Made by a program: the position numbers and the translations under genes | The notes under the pieces: generated by a model | Database searches by the model: none | Told to the model about the DNA's origin: nothing | What the model saw: only the letters and a program-made list of their open reading frames with translations | Assembly (NCBI RefSeq): GCF_902459705.1 | Contig: NZ_CABPRU010000006.1 | Coordinates: forward strand, 124,001 to 188,000 | DNA: 64,000 nt | Origin: Pandoraea terrigena | Lineage (GTDB): Bacteria; Pseudomonadota; Gammaproteobacteria; Burkholderiales; Burkholderiaceae | Reading direction: 5' to 3' | In this document: positions 50,751-61,231 of the stretch, one piece after another | Layout: every line of letters starts with the position of its first letter | How positions within the stretch are numbered: position 1 is the first letter of the stretch

Positions 50751-52448
50751 ATGAACGCCGCCACCCAGTCGGCGGACGTCGCCGCCAAGCCGGCGCCCCT
50801 GCTCGCGCAGTTGCGCTCGCGCGAGCGTCTGCCGCTGCTCATCGGTGGCGCGGCCCTCCTCGCCTTGCTGATCGCCGCATTCCTCTGGAGCCGCGCCCCC
50901 GACTACAAGGTGCTGTACAGCAACCTGGGCGATCGCGACGGCGGTGCCATCATCACTTCGCTGCAGCAGATGAACGTGCCGTACAAGTTCGCCGAGGGCG
51001 GCGGTGCCATTCTGGTGCCGGCCGAACAGGTGCACGAGGTGCGACTGCGCCTGGCCTCGCAGGGCCTGCCCAAGGGCGGTCTGGTCGGCTTCGAATTGAT
51101 GGACAATCAGAAGTTCGGCATCAGCCAGTTTGCCGAGCAGGTCAATTACCAGCGCGCCCTCGAAGGCGAACTCGCTCGCTCGGTCGAATCACTGTCCGCT
51201 GTGCAGGCCGCGCGCGTGCACCTCGCGATCCCCAAGCCGACGGTCTTCGTGCGCGAGCGGCAAAAGCCGAGCGCCTCGGTGCTCGTCACGCTGTATCCGG
51301 GCCGCGTGCTCGACGACGCCCAGGTCAGCGCCATCGTGCACATGGTCGCCTCGGGCGTGCCCGAGCTGCCGGTCAACAATGTCACGGTGCTCGATCAGAA
51401 CGGCAACCTGCTCTCCGCACAGGGCGGCAACGCGCTGGGCCTGGACGCCAGCCAGCTCAAGTACGTTCGCGAACTCGAACAGTCGTACGCACGCCGCATC
51501 GAGGCGATCCTGAACCCGATCGTCGGGCCGGGGAACGTGCACGCGCAGGTGACGGCGGACGTCGACTTCAACCAGGTCGAGCAGACGTCCGAGAACTACA
51601 AGCCGAACTCGGGCGAGCAGGCCGTGCGCAGCCAGCAGAACAGCGAAGCGTCACAGATCGGCCTCACGCCCGCGGGCGGGGTGCCCGGCGCGCTGTCGAA
51701 CCAGCCACCGGGTCAAGCCACCGCGCCGATCACGCAGACGCAACAGCAGTTTGCCCAGCAAAACGCCGCCAACGCGGCGAGCGCCGCCAGCGCCGCGCAG
51801 GGCCCGCGCAGCGATCGCAAGGACGCCACCGTCAACTACGAAGTCGACCGCACGATTCGCCACGTACAGCAAGCAACGGGCGGCCTGAAGCGCCTGTCGG
51901 CCGCCGTGGTCGTGAACTATCACCCGGGCACCGACGCGAAGGGCAAGGCAGCGATGGTGGCGCTCACGCAAGCGCAGCTCGACCAGATTCAGAATCTGGC
52001 GAAGGAAGCCATCGGCTACTCGAGCCAGCGCGGCGACACGCTCAACATCGTCAACAGCCCATTCACGGTCGAGGCCGATCCGGAAGCCAACCTGCCGTGG
52101 TGGCGTCAGCGGCAGAACATCGAACTGGCCAAGCAAGTCGGCAAATGGGTGTTGATCGGGCTGGTCGGCCTCTACCTGTGGTTTGGCGTCATCCGCCCGG
52201 CCATTCGCAAGCACCTGAGTCCGCCGCCGCCAGCCGAGCCGACGCTGGCCGGTGCAGCCGGTGCGGGCGGCGCAGCGGACGCGGAAGGGAGCGACGGCGA
52301 GAGTGCCGACGGCGATGCCGGCAAGCGGGCCGAACTCAGCGCCTACGAGCGTAATTTGCAGTACGCGCGCCAGGTCGCGCGACAGGATCCGAAGATCGTG
52401 GCAACGGTAGTCAAATCATGGGTAGGTGGTGGCGATGAGCGCGGCTGA
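50751..52448 (+). CDS. fliF: Flagellar MS-ring protein
   Basis: The 565-residue protein has TM1 (RLPLLIGGAALLALLIAAFLW, residues ~30-50) and a large periplasmic part with YKVLYSNLGDRDGGAIITSLQQMNVPYKF and RLASQGLPKGGLVGFELMD. TM2 (VGKWVLIGLVGLYLWFGVIRP, residues ~463-483) is followed by a cytoplasmic tail that binds FliG. It forms the membrane ring on which the motor is built. The ATG at 50751 follows TGGAG. Its end overlaps fliG by 14 bases. Confidence 0.96.
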   Translation: MNAATQSADVAAKPAPLLAQLRSRERLPLLIGGAALLALLIAAFLWSRAPDYKVLYSNLGDRDGGAIITSLQQMNVPYKFAEGGGAILVPAEQVHEVRLRLASQGLPKGGLVGFELMDNQKFGISQFAEQVNYQRALEGELARSVESLSAVQAARVHLAIPKPTVFVRERQKPSASVLVTLYPGRVLDDAQVSAIVHMVASGVPELPVNNVTVLDQNGNLLSAQGGNALGLDASQLKYVRELEQSYARRIEAILNPIVGPGNVHAQVTADVDFNQVEQTSENYKPNSGEQAVRSQQNSEASQIGLTPAGGVPGALSNQPPGQATAPITQTQQQFAQQNAANAASAASAAQGPRSDRKDATVNYEVDRTIRHVQQATGGLKRLSAAVVVNYHPGTDAKGKAAMVALTQAQLDQIQNLAKEAIGYSSQRGDTLNIVNSPFTVEADPEANLPWWRQRQNIELAKQVGKWVLIGLVGLYLWFGVIRPAIRKHLSPPPPAEPTLAGAAGAGGAADAEGSDGESADGDAGKRAELSAYERNLQYARQVARQDPKIVATVVKSWVGGGDERG

Positions 52449-53433
52449 GGGACTTGAACGCAGCGCCATCCTCCTGATGTCGCTGGGTGAAGACGAAGCG
52501 GCGGAGGTCTTCAAGTACCTCGCGCCGCGCGAAGTGCAGAAGCTCGGCGCGGCCATGGCCTCGCTGCGGCAAGTCACGCGCGACCAGATCGCCGACGTGC
52601 TGCAGGACTTCGTGCTCGAAGCCGAACAGCACTCGGCGCTCTCGCTCGATTCGTCCGAATACATTCGCTCGGTGCTCAACAAGGCGCTGGGCAGCGACAA
52701 GGCCGCCGGCCTCATCGAGCGCATCCTGCAAGGCGGCGACACCAGCGGTATCGAGGGCCTGAAGTGGATGGACTCCACGGCGGTCGCCGAGCTGATCCGC
52801 CACGAGCATCCGCAGATCATCGCCACGATCCTCGTGCATCTGGACCGCGATCAGGCATCGGAAGTGCTTGCCCTGTTCACGGAGCGTCTGCGCAACGACG
52901 TCGTGCTGCGTATTGCCACGCTCGACGGCATTCAGCCGGCCGCGCTGCGCGAACTCAACGACGTGCTGACGAAACTGCTCTCGGGCAGCGAGAACATCAA
53001 GCGCAGCCCGATGGGCGGGGTGCGCACCGCAGCGGAAATTCTCAACTACCTGGGCGGTGTGCACGAAGAATCGGTCATCGAAGCCGTGCGCACCTACGAC
53101 TCGGACCTCGCGGCGAAGATCGTCGAAGAGATGTTCGTGTTCGAGAACCTGCTGGACGTGGAAGACCGCAGCATTCAGGTGCTGCTCAAGGAAATCGAGT
53201 CGGAATCGCTCATCATCGCGCTCAAGGGCGCGCCGGTCGAGCTGCGCGAGAAGTTCTTCAAGAACATGTCCGCGCGCGCGGCCGAGCTGTTGCGCGAGGA
53301 CCTCGAATCGCGCGGTCCAGTGCGCGTCTCGGAAGTCGAAGCCGAACAGAAGAAGGTGCTGCAAGTGGTGCGACGTCTGGCCGATCAGGGCGCCATCATG
53401 GTGGGCGGCCGCGGCGAAGACGCCTACGTGTAA
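52435..53433 (+). CDS. fliG: Flagellar motor switch protein FliG
   Basis: The 332-residue length equals that of typical FliG (331). N-terminal AEGLERSAILLMSLGEDEAAEVFKYLAPREVQKLG binds FliF. The middle domain has the EHPQIIATILVHLDRDQASEVL motif, and the C-terminal torque helix includes RSIQVLLKEIESESLIIALKGAP. The ATG at 52435 is preferred to a GTG three codons upstream. It overlaps fliF by 14 bases. Confidence 0.97.
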   Translation: MSAAEGLERSAILLMSLGEDEAAEVFKYLAPREVQKLGAAMASLRQVTRDQIADVLQDFVLEAEQHSALSLDSSEYIRSVLNKALGSDKAAGLIERILQGGDTSGIEGLKWMDSTAVAELIRHEHPQIIATILVHLDRDQASEVLALFTERLRNDVVLRIATLDGIQPAALRELNDVLTKLLSGSENIKRSPMGGVRTAAEILNYLGGVHEESVIEAVRTYDSDLAAKIVEEMFVFENLLDVEDRSIQVLLKEIESESLIIALKGAPVELREKFFKNMSARAAELLREDLESRGPVRVSEVEAEQKKVLQVVRRLADQGAIMVGGRGEDAYV

Positions 53434-53454
53434 CCGACCGGGGACCGCACGCGA

Positions 53455-54114
53455 ATGTCGACCATCATCCCGAAGGAACGCCTCTCCGCCTGGCAGCGCT
53501 GGGAGATGGCGTCGTTCGATCCGCCGCCGCCCCCGCCCCCGCCGCAACCGTTGCCGCCCAACCCGCTCGACGACCCCGCGCTCGCGCAGCAGATCGCCGC
53601 GTGGCGTGAGGAAGCCCGCGCCGAAGGCCACGCGCAGGGTTACGCCACCGGTCACGCCGAGGGCTATGCCGCCGGACAAGCCGCCGGACAGCGGGACGTC
53701 GACACGCGCGCCGCGCAACTCGCCGATATCGCGCACGGGTTTGGCAACGCCGTGAACGCCATCGATCGCGAAGTGGCCGAGCCGCTGCTCGGGCTGGCGC
53801 TCGACATCGCGCGCCAGGCGCTGCGCCAGACGCTCACGATGCATCCGGAAACGTTGCTGCCCATCGTGCGCGACCTGCTCTCCAACGATCCGGTCACCGG
53901 CTCGCCCCGTCTGCTGCTGCATCCCGAAGACGTCGCGCTCGTCGAAGCGCATGTGGGCGCGGAACTGCGTGCGGCAGGCTGGGCGGTACGCGCCGATCCC
54001 GCCATCGAACGCGGTGGCTGCAAGGCCGAAGCCGCGAGCGGCGAAGTCGACGCCACGGTCGCCACGCGCTGGCAGCGCGTCATGGCTGCGCTGGGCAAGG
54101 ATCTGCCGTGGTGA
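53455..54114 (+). CDS. fliH: Flagellar export apparatus stator FliH
   Basis: The 219-residue protein has a Pro-rich stretch after residue 22 (DPPPPPPPP) and then the Gly-spaced helix typical of FliH ([19 protein letters not shown]). It ends with a C-terminal domain that binds the FliI ATPase ([42 protein letters not shown]). Its stop overlaps the fliI GTG start. FliH anchors and restrains the export ATPase. Confidence 0.93.
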   Translation: MSTIIPKERLSAWQRWEMASFDPPPPPPPPQPLPPNPLDDPALAQQIAAWREEARAEGHAQGYATGHAEGYAAGQAAGQRDVDTRAAQLADIAHGFGNAVNAIDREVAEPLLGLALDIARQALRQTLTMHPETLLPIVRDLLSNDPVTGSPRLLLHPEDVALVEAHVGAELRAAGWAVRADPAIERGGCKAEAASGEVDATVATRWQRVMAALGKDLPW

Positions 54115-55856
54115 ACGCCGAATTCATCCCGCTCACCGCGCATGCACCGGTGCTGCCCAGCACCGAGAACACGCACGATGACGCGACGCCGCCCACGCCC
54201 GCCCCGGCGAACGACGGCACGACGCCGTCGGTGCGCCTGTGGGATGAAATCGATGCCGGCGTCGGCTCAGGCCTGGATACGCCCCTGCAGACCGCGCAGG
54301 CCGGTGCGCTGCAACCCGACGATCTCGCCGAGCCCACCGAGCACAGCGACGGCCCCGCTCAACCGACCCATGCGGATACGGCACCTGCTGGCGTCGATCC
54401 GGGCGTTGCCGCCGAATCCGCCGCGCCGAAAGCGTCCAAGCATGTCCTGGACGCCCGCGAGATTGCCAGCGACTCGCATCTGCGCCGCTGGCAGAACACC
54501 CTGCGCGAGCGCATCGCCCACGTGCACGCCGTCGAACCGACACGCCGCTGCGGCCGCCTCACGCGCGCGGCCGGACTCGTGCTCGAAGCCGTTGGCCTGC
54601 GCCTGCCGGTCGGCGCAGGCTGCCTGATCGAGCTGCCCGTGCACGACGCGTCGCGCGAACCGGCCACGGCCGAAGCGGAAGTCGTCGGCTTCGGCGGCGA
54701 CCGCCTGTTCCTGATGCCGCAGACGGAAGTCGCTGGCCTGCTGCCGGGCGCTCGCGTGTACCCGATGGAGCCCGCCGCCGACGGTCCGCTGCCGAATCAA
54801 CGTCACAACGGCAAGCGCCTGCCGGTCGGCGAAGCGCTGCTCGGCCGCGTGGTCGACGCTGCCGGCCGGCCGCTCGACGATTTCGGCCCGCTGGGCATGA
54901 CCGACAGCGCCTCGCTCGCGTCGGTGCCGATCAATCCGCTGGGCCGCGCCCCCATCGAGTCGGTGCTCGACGTGGGGGTGCGCGCCATCAATGCCCTGCT
55001 CACCGTCGGGCGCGGCCAACGCATGGGCCTCTTCGCGGGCTCGGGCGTCGGCAAGAGCGTACTGCTGGGCATGATGGCCCGCTTCACGCAGGCCGAAGTC
55101 ATCGTCGTGGGCCTGATCGGCGAGCGCGGGCGCGAGGTGAAGGACTTCATCGAGAACATTCTCGGACCGGACGGCCTGGCGCGCTCCGTCGTCGTGGCGG
55201 CACCGGCCGACGTCTCGCCGCTGCTGCGCCTGCAAGGTGCGGCGTACGCCACCACGCTGGCCGAGTACTTCCGCGACCAGGGCAAGGACGTGCTGCTGAT
55301 CATGGATTCGCTCACGCGTTATGCGATGGCGCAACGCGAAATCGCACTGGCGATCGGCGAGCCGCCGGCGACGAAAGGCTATCCGCCATCGGTGTTCGCC
55401 AAGCTCCCGGCGCTGGTCGAACGTGCCGGTAACGGGCCAGACGGTGGCGGCTCGATCACGGCGTTCTATACCGTGCTTACCGAGGGCGACGATCAGCAGG
55501 ATCCGATCGCCGATTCGGCCCGCGCCATTCTCGACGGGCATATCGTGCTCTCGCGTCAACTGGCCGAGTCGGGCCACTACCCGGCGATCGACATCGAACA
55601 GTCGATCAGTCGTGCGATGGCCTCGCTCATCGACGACGGACAGTTCGACAAGGTACGGCGCTTCAAGCAGATGCTCTCGCGCTATCAGCGCAATCGCGAT
55701 CTCATCAATGTGGGCGCGTACGCACCGGGCAGCGACCCGATGCTCGATCAGGCGATCGAGCTGTATCCCCGTCTCGAACACTTCCTGCAACAGGGAATGC
55801 GCGAGCGGGCCAGTTATCCGGACGCCGTGCACCAGATGCACGGCCTGTTCCACTAA
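54108..55856 (+). CDS. fliI: Flagellum-specific ATPase FliI
   Basis: The export ATPase unfolds and releases chaperone-bound substrates. It has Walker [14 protein letters not shown], Walker [37 protein letters not shown] and the C-terminal VHQMHGLFH. At 582 residues it is about 120 longer than usual because residues ~1-115 are an acidic, Pro/Ala/Thr-rich extension before the normal start ([27 protein letters not shown]). No in-frame ATG lies near that point, so the extension seems genuine. The GTG pair at 54108/54111 overlaps fliH. Confidence 0.94.
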   Translation: MVNAEFIPLTAHAPVLPSTENTHDDATPPTPAPANDGTTPSVRLWDEIDAGVGSGLDTPLQTAQAGALQPDDLAEPTEHSDGPAQPTHADTAPAGVDPGVAAESAAPKASKHVLDAREIASDSHLRRWQNTLRERIAHVHAVEPTRRCGRLTRAAGLVLEAVGLRLPVGAGCLIELPVHDASREPATAEAEVVGFGGDRLFLMPQTEVAGLLPGARVYPMEPAADGPLPNQRHNGKRLPVGEALLGRVVDAAGRPLDDFGPLGMTDSASLASVPINPLGRAPIESVLDVGVRAINALLTVGRGQRMGLFAGSGVGKSVLLGMMARFTQAEVIVVGLIGERGREVKDFIENILGPDGLARSVVVAAPADVSPLLRLQGAAYATTLAEYFRDQGKDVLLIMDSLTRYAMAQREIALAIGEPPATKGYPPSVFAKLPALVERAGNGPDGGGSITAFYTVLTEGDDQQDPIADSARAILDGHIVLSRQLAESGHYPAIDIEQSISRAMASLIDDGQFDKVRRFKQMLSRYQRNRDLINVGAYAPGSDPMLDQAIELYPRLEHFLQQGMRERASYPDAVHQMHGLFH

Positions 55857-55868
55857 ACGGCGGCGGCC

Positions 55869-56321
55869 ATGAATTCCACCCTGCCCCTCAAGCTGCTCAT
55901 CGAACTCGCCCAGAAGGACGTCGACGAAGCCGCGCGCCTGCTCGGCGAACGCCAGACGCAGCGCGCCGAGGTCGAGCGTCAGCTCGAAGCGCTGCGCCAG
56001 TACCGTCACGAATATCGCACACGCATGCAGACGGCGACGATTCAGGGCATGGCAGGCTGCGACTGGCGCAACTTTCAGCAATTCATCGATACGCTCGACA
56101 CGGCCATCGAACAGCAAGCCATGCTGCTCGAACAAGCCGACGAGCGCCTCGCGGCCGCCCGCCGCGAATGGCAGGCGCAGCAGCGCCGCCTGAACTCCTT
56201 CGGCACGCTCGCGTCGCGCGAGCAAGCCCGCACGGCGCTGCGCGTGGCGCGTCGCGAGCAGAAGGAAAACGACGAGTACGCCGCGCGCAGCCTGCGCCGT
56301 CGTGCCGAATCCCCGATTTGA
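55869..56321 (+). CDS. fliJ: Flagellar export chaperone FliJ
   Basis: The 150-residue coiled-coil protein has the FliJ layout: LIELAQKDVDEAARLLGERQTQRAEVERQLEALRQYRHEY, then NFQQFIDTLDTAIEQQAMLLEQADERLAAARREWQAQQRRLNSF. FliJ sits in the centre of the FliI hexamer and escorts chaperones. It lies 12 bases after fliI and 19 bases before fliK. Confidence 0.93.
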   Translation: MNSTLPLKLLIELAQKDVDEAARLLGERQTQRAEVERQLEALRQYRHEYRTRMQTATIQGMAGCDWRNFQQFIDTLDTAIEQQAMLLEQADERLAAARREWQAQQRRLNSFGTLASREQARTALRVARREQKENDEYAARSLRRRAESPI

Positions 56322-56340
56322 AGGACCCGAGGCGCCCAAC

Positions 56341-57774
56341 ATGTCCATTCTGAGTTTCCTGACCGATTCCGCAGGCGCTGCCCTGCAAGCCGTGAAGGGC
56401 AACCGCGCCGGGTCGTCAAACACCGACGACAACAGCGCGCTGCCCTTCTCTGCCGTGCTCTCCGAGCAGACGCGCCAGACTGTCCAGCCCGCCACGAGCC
56501 CCACGAGCAACACGTCTGCGCGCGCCGGGCAGACGAATACGTCGTCCGGGAACGCCTCGGGCGGCAGCTCGACGCCGACGGACAACGCCGCCAACAACGC
56601 CTCGGGCGCCGATCAAGCGAGCCAGGCGAACCAAATGGGTCAAACAGGCCCAACGAACGCTTCGACGAAACCCTCGAAATCGACGACGGACGAAGGCGAC
56701 AAGCGCGAAAGCACCGCCGACGCAACGCCGGCCGCTGCGGCGCCCGGTGATCCGGCAGCCGCCCTTGCCGTGGCCCTCGCCGCGATGAACAACGCGCCGC
56801 TGGCACCGCACGTGTCGGCCGCGCCCGCCAACGCGGGCGACGCCAAGCCCGGCGCCGACGCGGCCGTTGCTGCGGCGGTGAGCGGTGCCTTGCAGGCCAC
56901 GGGCGTCGCGCAACTGGCCGGCCAGGCGCCGGCCGGTGGTGCCGCCACCGACGCCAAGGCCGCGACCGGGACCGCAAAGGCGGGCACACCGGTCGATGGC
57001 ACGGCGGCGTCGAACGCCAACAAGACTGGCGGCCTCTCGCTCGACGCACTGGCCAAGAATGGGACGGCAGCGCAGGCGAGCGCGCAACCGGCCGCAGCCG
57101 ACGCCAAGGCCGCTAGCACAACGGTCAGCGCAGACGCTCAGGCGCAACGCATGGCCGACACGCTGGCGCAGGCACAGGGACATCGCGACACGGCTGCGCA
57201 AGCGGCCACCGCCACGGCCACGCAAGCGGCCGCACAGATGGCGCAAACGGCCGCGCCCGCCCTGGACGCCCAGCCGCAGTTGGCCGCCCAGGCCAATCTG
57301 CCGGCCGCGCTCGCGTTGAATGCGCGGGTGGGGACGCAGGACTGGAACAACCAGCTCTCGCAACAAGTCGTGTGGCTCTCGTCCGCCCATGCGCAGACCG
57401 CGCAATTGAGCCTGAATCCGCCCGATCTCGGCCCGCTGCATGTGGTGTTGAACGTGGCGAACGACTCGGCGCAAGCGATGTTCGTCTCGCAGCACGCCGC
57501 CGTGCGCGACGCCGTGCAGGCGGCCTTGCCGCAACTGCGCGAAAGCCTTGCCAACAATGGCATCGCGCTGGGCAACGCGACCGTGAGCAGCGACAGCTCG
57601 CAGCAACAGGCCTTTGCCCAGCAGGGCGCGAACGGCAACGGGAGTGGTAATGGAAGCGGCAACGGCAGCGCACGCGGCACGCCGGGCTTCGGTCAGGGCG
57701 ACGACGCGGTGCTCGCCACGACCGCGAGCGTTCCGGTACGCGTGAGCAACGGTCTCGTCGACACGTTCGCCTGA
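56341..57774 (+). CDS. fliK: Flagellar hook-length control protein
   Basis: The 477-residue protein is a secreted molecular ruler. It has a long Ala/Thr/Asn-rich, probably disordered body and a conserved C-terminal domain (DWNNQLSQQVVWLSSAHAQTAQLSLNPPDLGPLHVVLNVANDSAQAMFVSQHAAVRDAVQAALPQLRESLANNGI). A Gly/Ser/Asn repeat precedes the end. The ATG at 56341 fits the start MSILSFL; an upstream ATG at 56302 overlaps fliJ. It ends the fliFGHIJK run. Confidence 0.94.
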   Translation: MSILSFLTDSAGAALQAVKGNRAGSSNTDDNSALPFSAVLSEQTRQTVQPATSPTSNTSARAGQTNTSSGNASGGSSTPTDNAANNASGADQASQANQMGQTGPTNASTKPSKSTTDEGDKRESTADATPAAAAPGDPAAALAVALAAMNNAPLAPHVSAAPANAGDAKPGADAAVAAAVSGALQATGVAQLAGQAPAGGAATDAKAATGTAKAGTPVDGTAASNANKTGGLSLDALAKNGTAAQASAQPAAADAKAASTTVSADAQAQRMADTLAQAQGHRDTAAQAATATATQAAAQMAQTAAPALDAQPQLAAQANLPAALALNARVGTQDWNNQLSQQVVWLSSAHAQTAQLSLNPPDLGPLHVVLNVANDSAQAMFVSQHAAVRDAVQAALPQLRESLANNGIALGNATVSSDSSQQQAFAQQGANGNGSGNGSGNGSARGTPGFGQGDDAVLATTASVPVRVSNGLVDTFA

Positions 57775-57943
57775 TCGCCCGGTTTTGCACGAGCGACGCG
57801 ACCGGGCGTCGCGCCGCCCTCAAGCCAGCGGGTTTTCCTGCCGTTAAGACAAAGACGCGAGTTAGACGCGATTGTCCCTTCTTTTCGGCCGATCACCCGT
57901 TGGCGGCTTGGCCGACAATCATTACCCAATAGCAGGCGAACAC

Positions 57944-58426
57944 ATGGCAAATCCCGCACCGACACAAGCCGCGGCTCCCTCCGGAGGGAGCATGCGCAAA
58001 TGGATTCTGTTGATCGTTGCGGTAGCCCTCATGGCCGCTGCCGGCGCGGCAACGGCCGTGTATTTGCTGACCGGACGCCACGAAACCGCGAAAGCACCGC
58101 CGCCCCCGCCGCCGCCCGTGTTCGTCAGCCTGGACCCGTTCACGGTGAACCTGTCGGGCGAAGACGGAGAGCGCTATCTGCATATCGGCCTCTCGCTCAA
58201 GGTGGCAGACGCCGAGACGCAAGCCCGCATCACGCAGCACATGCCCGAAGTGCGCAGCCGTGTGTTGCTGCTGCTGTCGTCCAAGCAGCCGGAGGATCTG
58301 GCCACGATCGACGGCAAGCGCCGCCTGGCGAGCGAGATCCGCACACTGGTCGCGCAGCCGTTCGCGGCCAACATGTCGCCGCAGGCCGTGGGCGACGTGC
58401 TGTTCACCGCGTTTGTAATTCAGTGA
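57944..58426 (+). CDS. fliL: Flagellar basal body-associated protein FliL
   Basis: The 160-residue single-pass protein has a transmembrane helix at residues ~18-40 (KWILLIVAVALMAAAGAATAVYLL) and a polyproline stretch. The periplasmic FliL domain has VFVSLDPFTVNLSGEDGERYLHIGLSLKV and a C-terminal NMSPQAVGDVLFTAFVIQ. It stabilises stator units around the motor. It opens the fliL-R run after a 169-base gap. Confidence 0.94.
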   Translation: MANPAPTQAAAPSGGSMRKWILLIVAVALMAAAGAATAVYLLTGRHETAKAPPPPPPPVFVSLDPFTVNLSGEDGERYLHIGLSLKVADAETQARITQHMPEVRSRVLLLLSSKQPEDLATIDGKRRLASEIRTLVAQPFAANMSPQAVGDVLFTAFVIQ

Positions 58427-58433
58427 GTGATAC

Positions 58434-59432
58434 ATGGCGCATGAGGAGTTCCTGTCGCAGGAAGAGGTCGATGCCCTTCTGAAGGGTGTCACCGGCGAAC
58501 AGGATGACCGGTCGGAGGCGGAAGATCATTCCAGCATCCGGCCATACAATATCGCGACGCAAGAGCGTATCGTGCGCGGGCGCATGCCCACGCTCGAGAT
58601 CATCAACGATCGCTTCTCGCGCTTGTTCCGCATTGCCCTGTTCAATTTCATGCGCCGCAGCGCCGAAATCTCGGTCAGCCCCGTGCGTGTGCAGAAGTAC
58701 AGCGAGTTCATCCGCAACCTGCCGGTCCCGACCAACCTCAACCTGGTCCACATCAAGCCACTGCGCGGCACGGCGTTGTTCGTGTTCGATCCGAACCTCG
58801 TGTTCCTGGTGGTGGACAACCTGTTCGGCGGCGACGGCCGGTTCCACACCCGCGTCGAGGGGCGTGACTTCACCCAGACCGAGCAGCGCATCATCGCCCG
58901 CCTGCTCGACCTGGTGTTCGAGAACTATGGCGCTTCGTGGAAGCCGGTATATCCGGTCGAGTTCGAGTACGTGCGCGCCGAAATGCACACCCAGTTCGCC
59001 AACGTCGCCACGCCCAACGAGGTGGTGGTGACGACCACGTTCGACATTGAGTTCGGCTCGGTCGGCGGCGAATTCCACATCTGCATGCCCTACTCGATGA
59101 TTGAGCCGATGCGCGACCAGCTCTCGAGCCCGCTGCAAGGCGAGACGCTCGAAGTGGACAAGCGCTGGGTGCGCCTGCTCTCGCAACAGGTGCAGGCCGC
59201 CGACGTGGAAATCGTGACCAACCTTGCGCAGTTCGACATGACGCTTTCGCAGTTGCTCAATATGCGCGTGGGCGACGTGATTCCGCTGGACGTGCCCGAG
59301 GTGCTCGAAGCCAAGGTCGATGGCGTGCCCGTGATGCAATGCAATTACGGCGTCTTCAACGGTCAATACGCGCTGCGCGTGGACCAGATGATCAACCATT
59401 CGCACAGCGATTACACGAAGGACAACGAGTGA
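58434..59432 (+). CDS. fliM: Flagellar motor switch protein FliM
   Basis: The 332-residue protein starts with the CheY-P binding peptide FLSQEEVDALLKGV, has a middle CheC-like domain (RIALFNFMRRSAEISVSPVRVQKYSEFIRNL) and a C-terminal SpoA domain (MRVGDVIPLDVPEVLEAKVDGVPVMQCNYGVFNGQYALRV). It forms the C ring with FliG and FliN. It is separated from fliL by seven bases, and its stop overlaps the fliN start (TGATG). Confidence 0.97.
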   Translation: MAHEEFLSQEEVDALLKGVTGEQDDRSEAEDHSSIRPYNIATQERIVRGRMPTLEIINDRFSRLFRIALFNFMRRSAEISVSPVRVQKYSEFIRNLPVPTNLNLVHIKPLRGTALFVFDPNLVFLVVDNLFGGDGRFHTRVEGRDFTQTEQRIIARLLDLVFENYGASWKPVYPVEFEYVRAEMHTQFANVATPNEVVVTTTFDIEFGSVGGEFHICMPYSMIEPMRDQLSSPLQGETLEVDKRWVRLLSQQVQAADVEIVTNLAQFDMTLSQLLNMRVGDVIPLDVPEVLEAKVDGVPVMQCNYGVFNGQYALRVDQMINHSHSDYTKDNE

Positions 59433-59872
59433 TGAGCGATACCCCTCAAACGCCTGGTGACGACGCCCAGGCCATGGCGGACGAGTGGGCCAGTGCCATG
59501 GCGGAGCAGACGGCGACCGATGCCGCGGCGCAACCGGCCGCCGCCCCCGCCCCTGCCCCCGTGTTCCAGCCGCTGTCGGCCGCAGCCGGCAATCCACCGA
59601 ACGCCACGCACAACGACATCGACCTGATCCTCGATATCCCGGTTCAGATGACCGTGGAGCTGGGCCGCACGAAGATCGCCATCAAGAACCTGCTGCAACT
59701 GGCGCAAGGCTCGGTGGTGGAACTCGACGGCATGGCCGGCGAGCCGATGGATGTGCTGGTCAACGGTTGCCTCATCGCCCAGGGCGAAGTGGTGGTTGTG
59801 AACGACAAGTTCGGCATTCGCCTGACTGATATCATCACGCCATCCGAACGCATCCGAAAGCTCAACCGATGA
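59432..59872 (+). CDS. fliN: Flagellar motor switch protein FliN
   Basis: The 146-residue protein has an Ala/Pro-rich N-terminus and a C-terminal SpoA domain ([72 protein letters not shown]). It overlaps both neighbours by 1-4 bases. It closes the C ring and binds FliH for export. Confidence 0.97.
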   Translation: MSDTPQTPGDDAQAMADEWASAMAEQTATDAAAQPAAAPAPAPVFQPLSAAAGNPPNATHNDIDLILDIPVQMTVELGRTKIAIKNLLQLAQGSVVELDGMAGEPMDVLVNGCLIAQGEVVVVNDKFGIRLTDIITPSERIRKLNR

Positions 59873-60423
59873 ATGCAACAAAAGTCCGCGGCACCCCCGT
59901 GGGGCGTGCCGCGGCAGCCGTCGGCCGCGGGTCGGCCCGCGCTGGCGCCGCGACGTCCGGCACCGCTCGCGCCGCATGCGCCCTGCTGGCCGGCCTGACC
60001 ATCACCTCCGCTCACGCACAGGGCGCCGCCTCGCAGGCGGCGGCCGTACCCAGCCTTGGCGGTGCGGGCATCGTGCAGACGGGGCTTGGCCTCGTGCTCG
60101 TGCTGGCACTGCTCTTCGGGCTGGCGTGGCTGGCCAAGCGTTTCGGACTGCAACGCCCGCTGGGGGGCGGCAACGTGCGCATCGTCGGCAGCGCCGCCGT
60201 GGGCCAGCGCGAACGCGTAGTGGTCGTGGAAGTTGCGGGCGACTGGATCGTGCTGGGCGTTGCGCCCGGCCAGGTCCGCAGCCTTCATGTGATCGATGCG
60301 GATCGCGTTGCCGAAATGCCTGCCGCGCCCGCGCCGACCGTTTCCCATCCAGGCACGCACGCCAACCGCGCCGCCCAGGCGTTTGCGCAAAAATTGCGCG
60401 AAACGATGAAAAAGGATTCCTGA
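59869..60423 (+). CDS. fliO: Flagellar biosynthesis protein FliO
   Basis: The 184-residue protein has a signal-like N-terminus rich in Ala/Arg (residues ~1-50, ending AHAQ) and one transmembrane helix ([23 protein letters not shown]). A cytoplasmic FliO domain follows with [40 protein letters not shown]. It assists assembly of the FliP export gate. It overlaps fliN (ATGA) and fliP (TGATG). Confidence 0.92.
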   Translation: MNATKVRGTPVGRAAAAVGRGSARAGAATSGTARAACALLAGLTITSAHAQGAASQAAAVPSLGGAGIVQTGLGLVLVLALLFGLAWLAKRFGLQRPLGGGNVRIVGSAAVGQRERVVVVEVAGDWIVLGVAPGQVRSLHVIDADRVAEMPAAPAPTVSHPGTHANRAAQAFAQKLRETMKKDS

Positions 60424-61217
60424 TGGTGCGCGGCTTGCTGTCGGCCGGGAAATTGCCGCGTCTGTCGGGCTGGGGACTCGGTCTCACGCTCGGACTCGCG
60501 CTCGCCTGCCTCGCCCTGCCGGGCACCGCGCTTGCACAGGCCACGCTGCCCGCGTTCACCACCACCCCGGCGCCCGGCGGCGGACAGACGTATTCGCTGT
60601 CCGTGCAGACGATGTTGCTGCTCACGTCGCTGGGCTTCCTGCCCGCGATGCTGCTGATGATGACTGCGTTCACGCGCATCATCATCGTGCTCTCGCTGCT
60701 GCGCCATGCCATCGGCGTCACCACGTCGCCGCCGAACCAGATCCTGATCGGCCTGGCGCTGTTCCTGACCTTCTTCGTCATGTCGCCGGTGTTCGACAAG
60801 GCCTACACTGACGCCTATCAGCCTTTCGCCGCCAACAAGATCAGCTTCGAGCAGGCCATCGACACGGGCGCCAAGCCCTTCCACGCGTTCATGCTCAAGC
60901 AAACACGTGAAGCCGATCTCGCCCTCTTCGCCAAGCTGGCCAAAACGCCGCCGATGAATGGCCCGGAAGACGTGCCGATGCGCATTCTCGTGCCCGCCTT
61001 CGCCACGAGCGAACTGAAGACCGCGTTCCAGATCGGCTTCACGATCTTCATCCCGTTCCTGATCATCGACCTGGTGGTCGCGAGCGTGTTGATGTCGATG
61101 GGGATGATGATGGTCTCGCCCTCGACGGTATCGCTGCCGTTCAAGTTGATGCTGTTCGTCGTGGTCGACGGCTGGCAACTGCTTCTGGGCTCGCTCGCCC
61201 AGAGCTTCACGATGTAG
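60423..61217 (+). CDS. fliP: Flagellar export gate protein FliP
   Basis: The 264-residue membrane protein has an N-terminal signal sequence ending ALAQ (residues ~20-39) and four transmembrane helices. Family motifs are [44 protein letters not shown] and [33 protein letters not shown]. It forms the export gate with FliQ and FliR. It overlaps fliO by one base. Confidence 0.97.
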   Translation: MVRGLLSAGKLPRLSGWGLGLTLGLALACLALPGTALAQATLPAFTTTPAPGGGQTYSLSVQTMLLLTSLGFLPAMLLMMTAFTRIIIVLSLLRHAIGVTTSPPNQILIGLALFLTFFVMSPVFDKAYTDAYQPFAANKISFEQAIDTGAKPFHAFMLKQTREADLALFAKLAKTPPMNGPEDVPMRILVPAFATSELKTAFQIGFTIFIPFLIIDLVVASVLMSMGMMMVSPSTVSLPFKLMLFVVVDGWQLLLGSLAQSFTM

Positions 61218-61231
61218 CGCAGGAACGCGAA

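Noticed and set aside
54267-56597. A 776-codon open frame antisense to fliI and fliJ
   Set aside because: It covers two certain genes on the opposite strand and shows only shadow-type composition.
57880-57900. Possible sigma28 -10 element GCCGATCA before fliL
   Set aside because: There is no TAAA 15 bases upstream (the place reads CGAT), so the promoter call is not supported.
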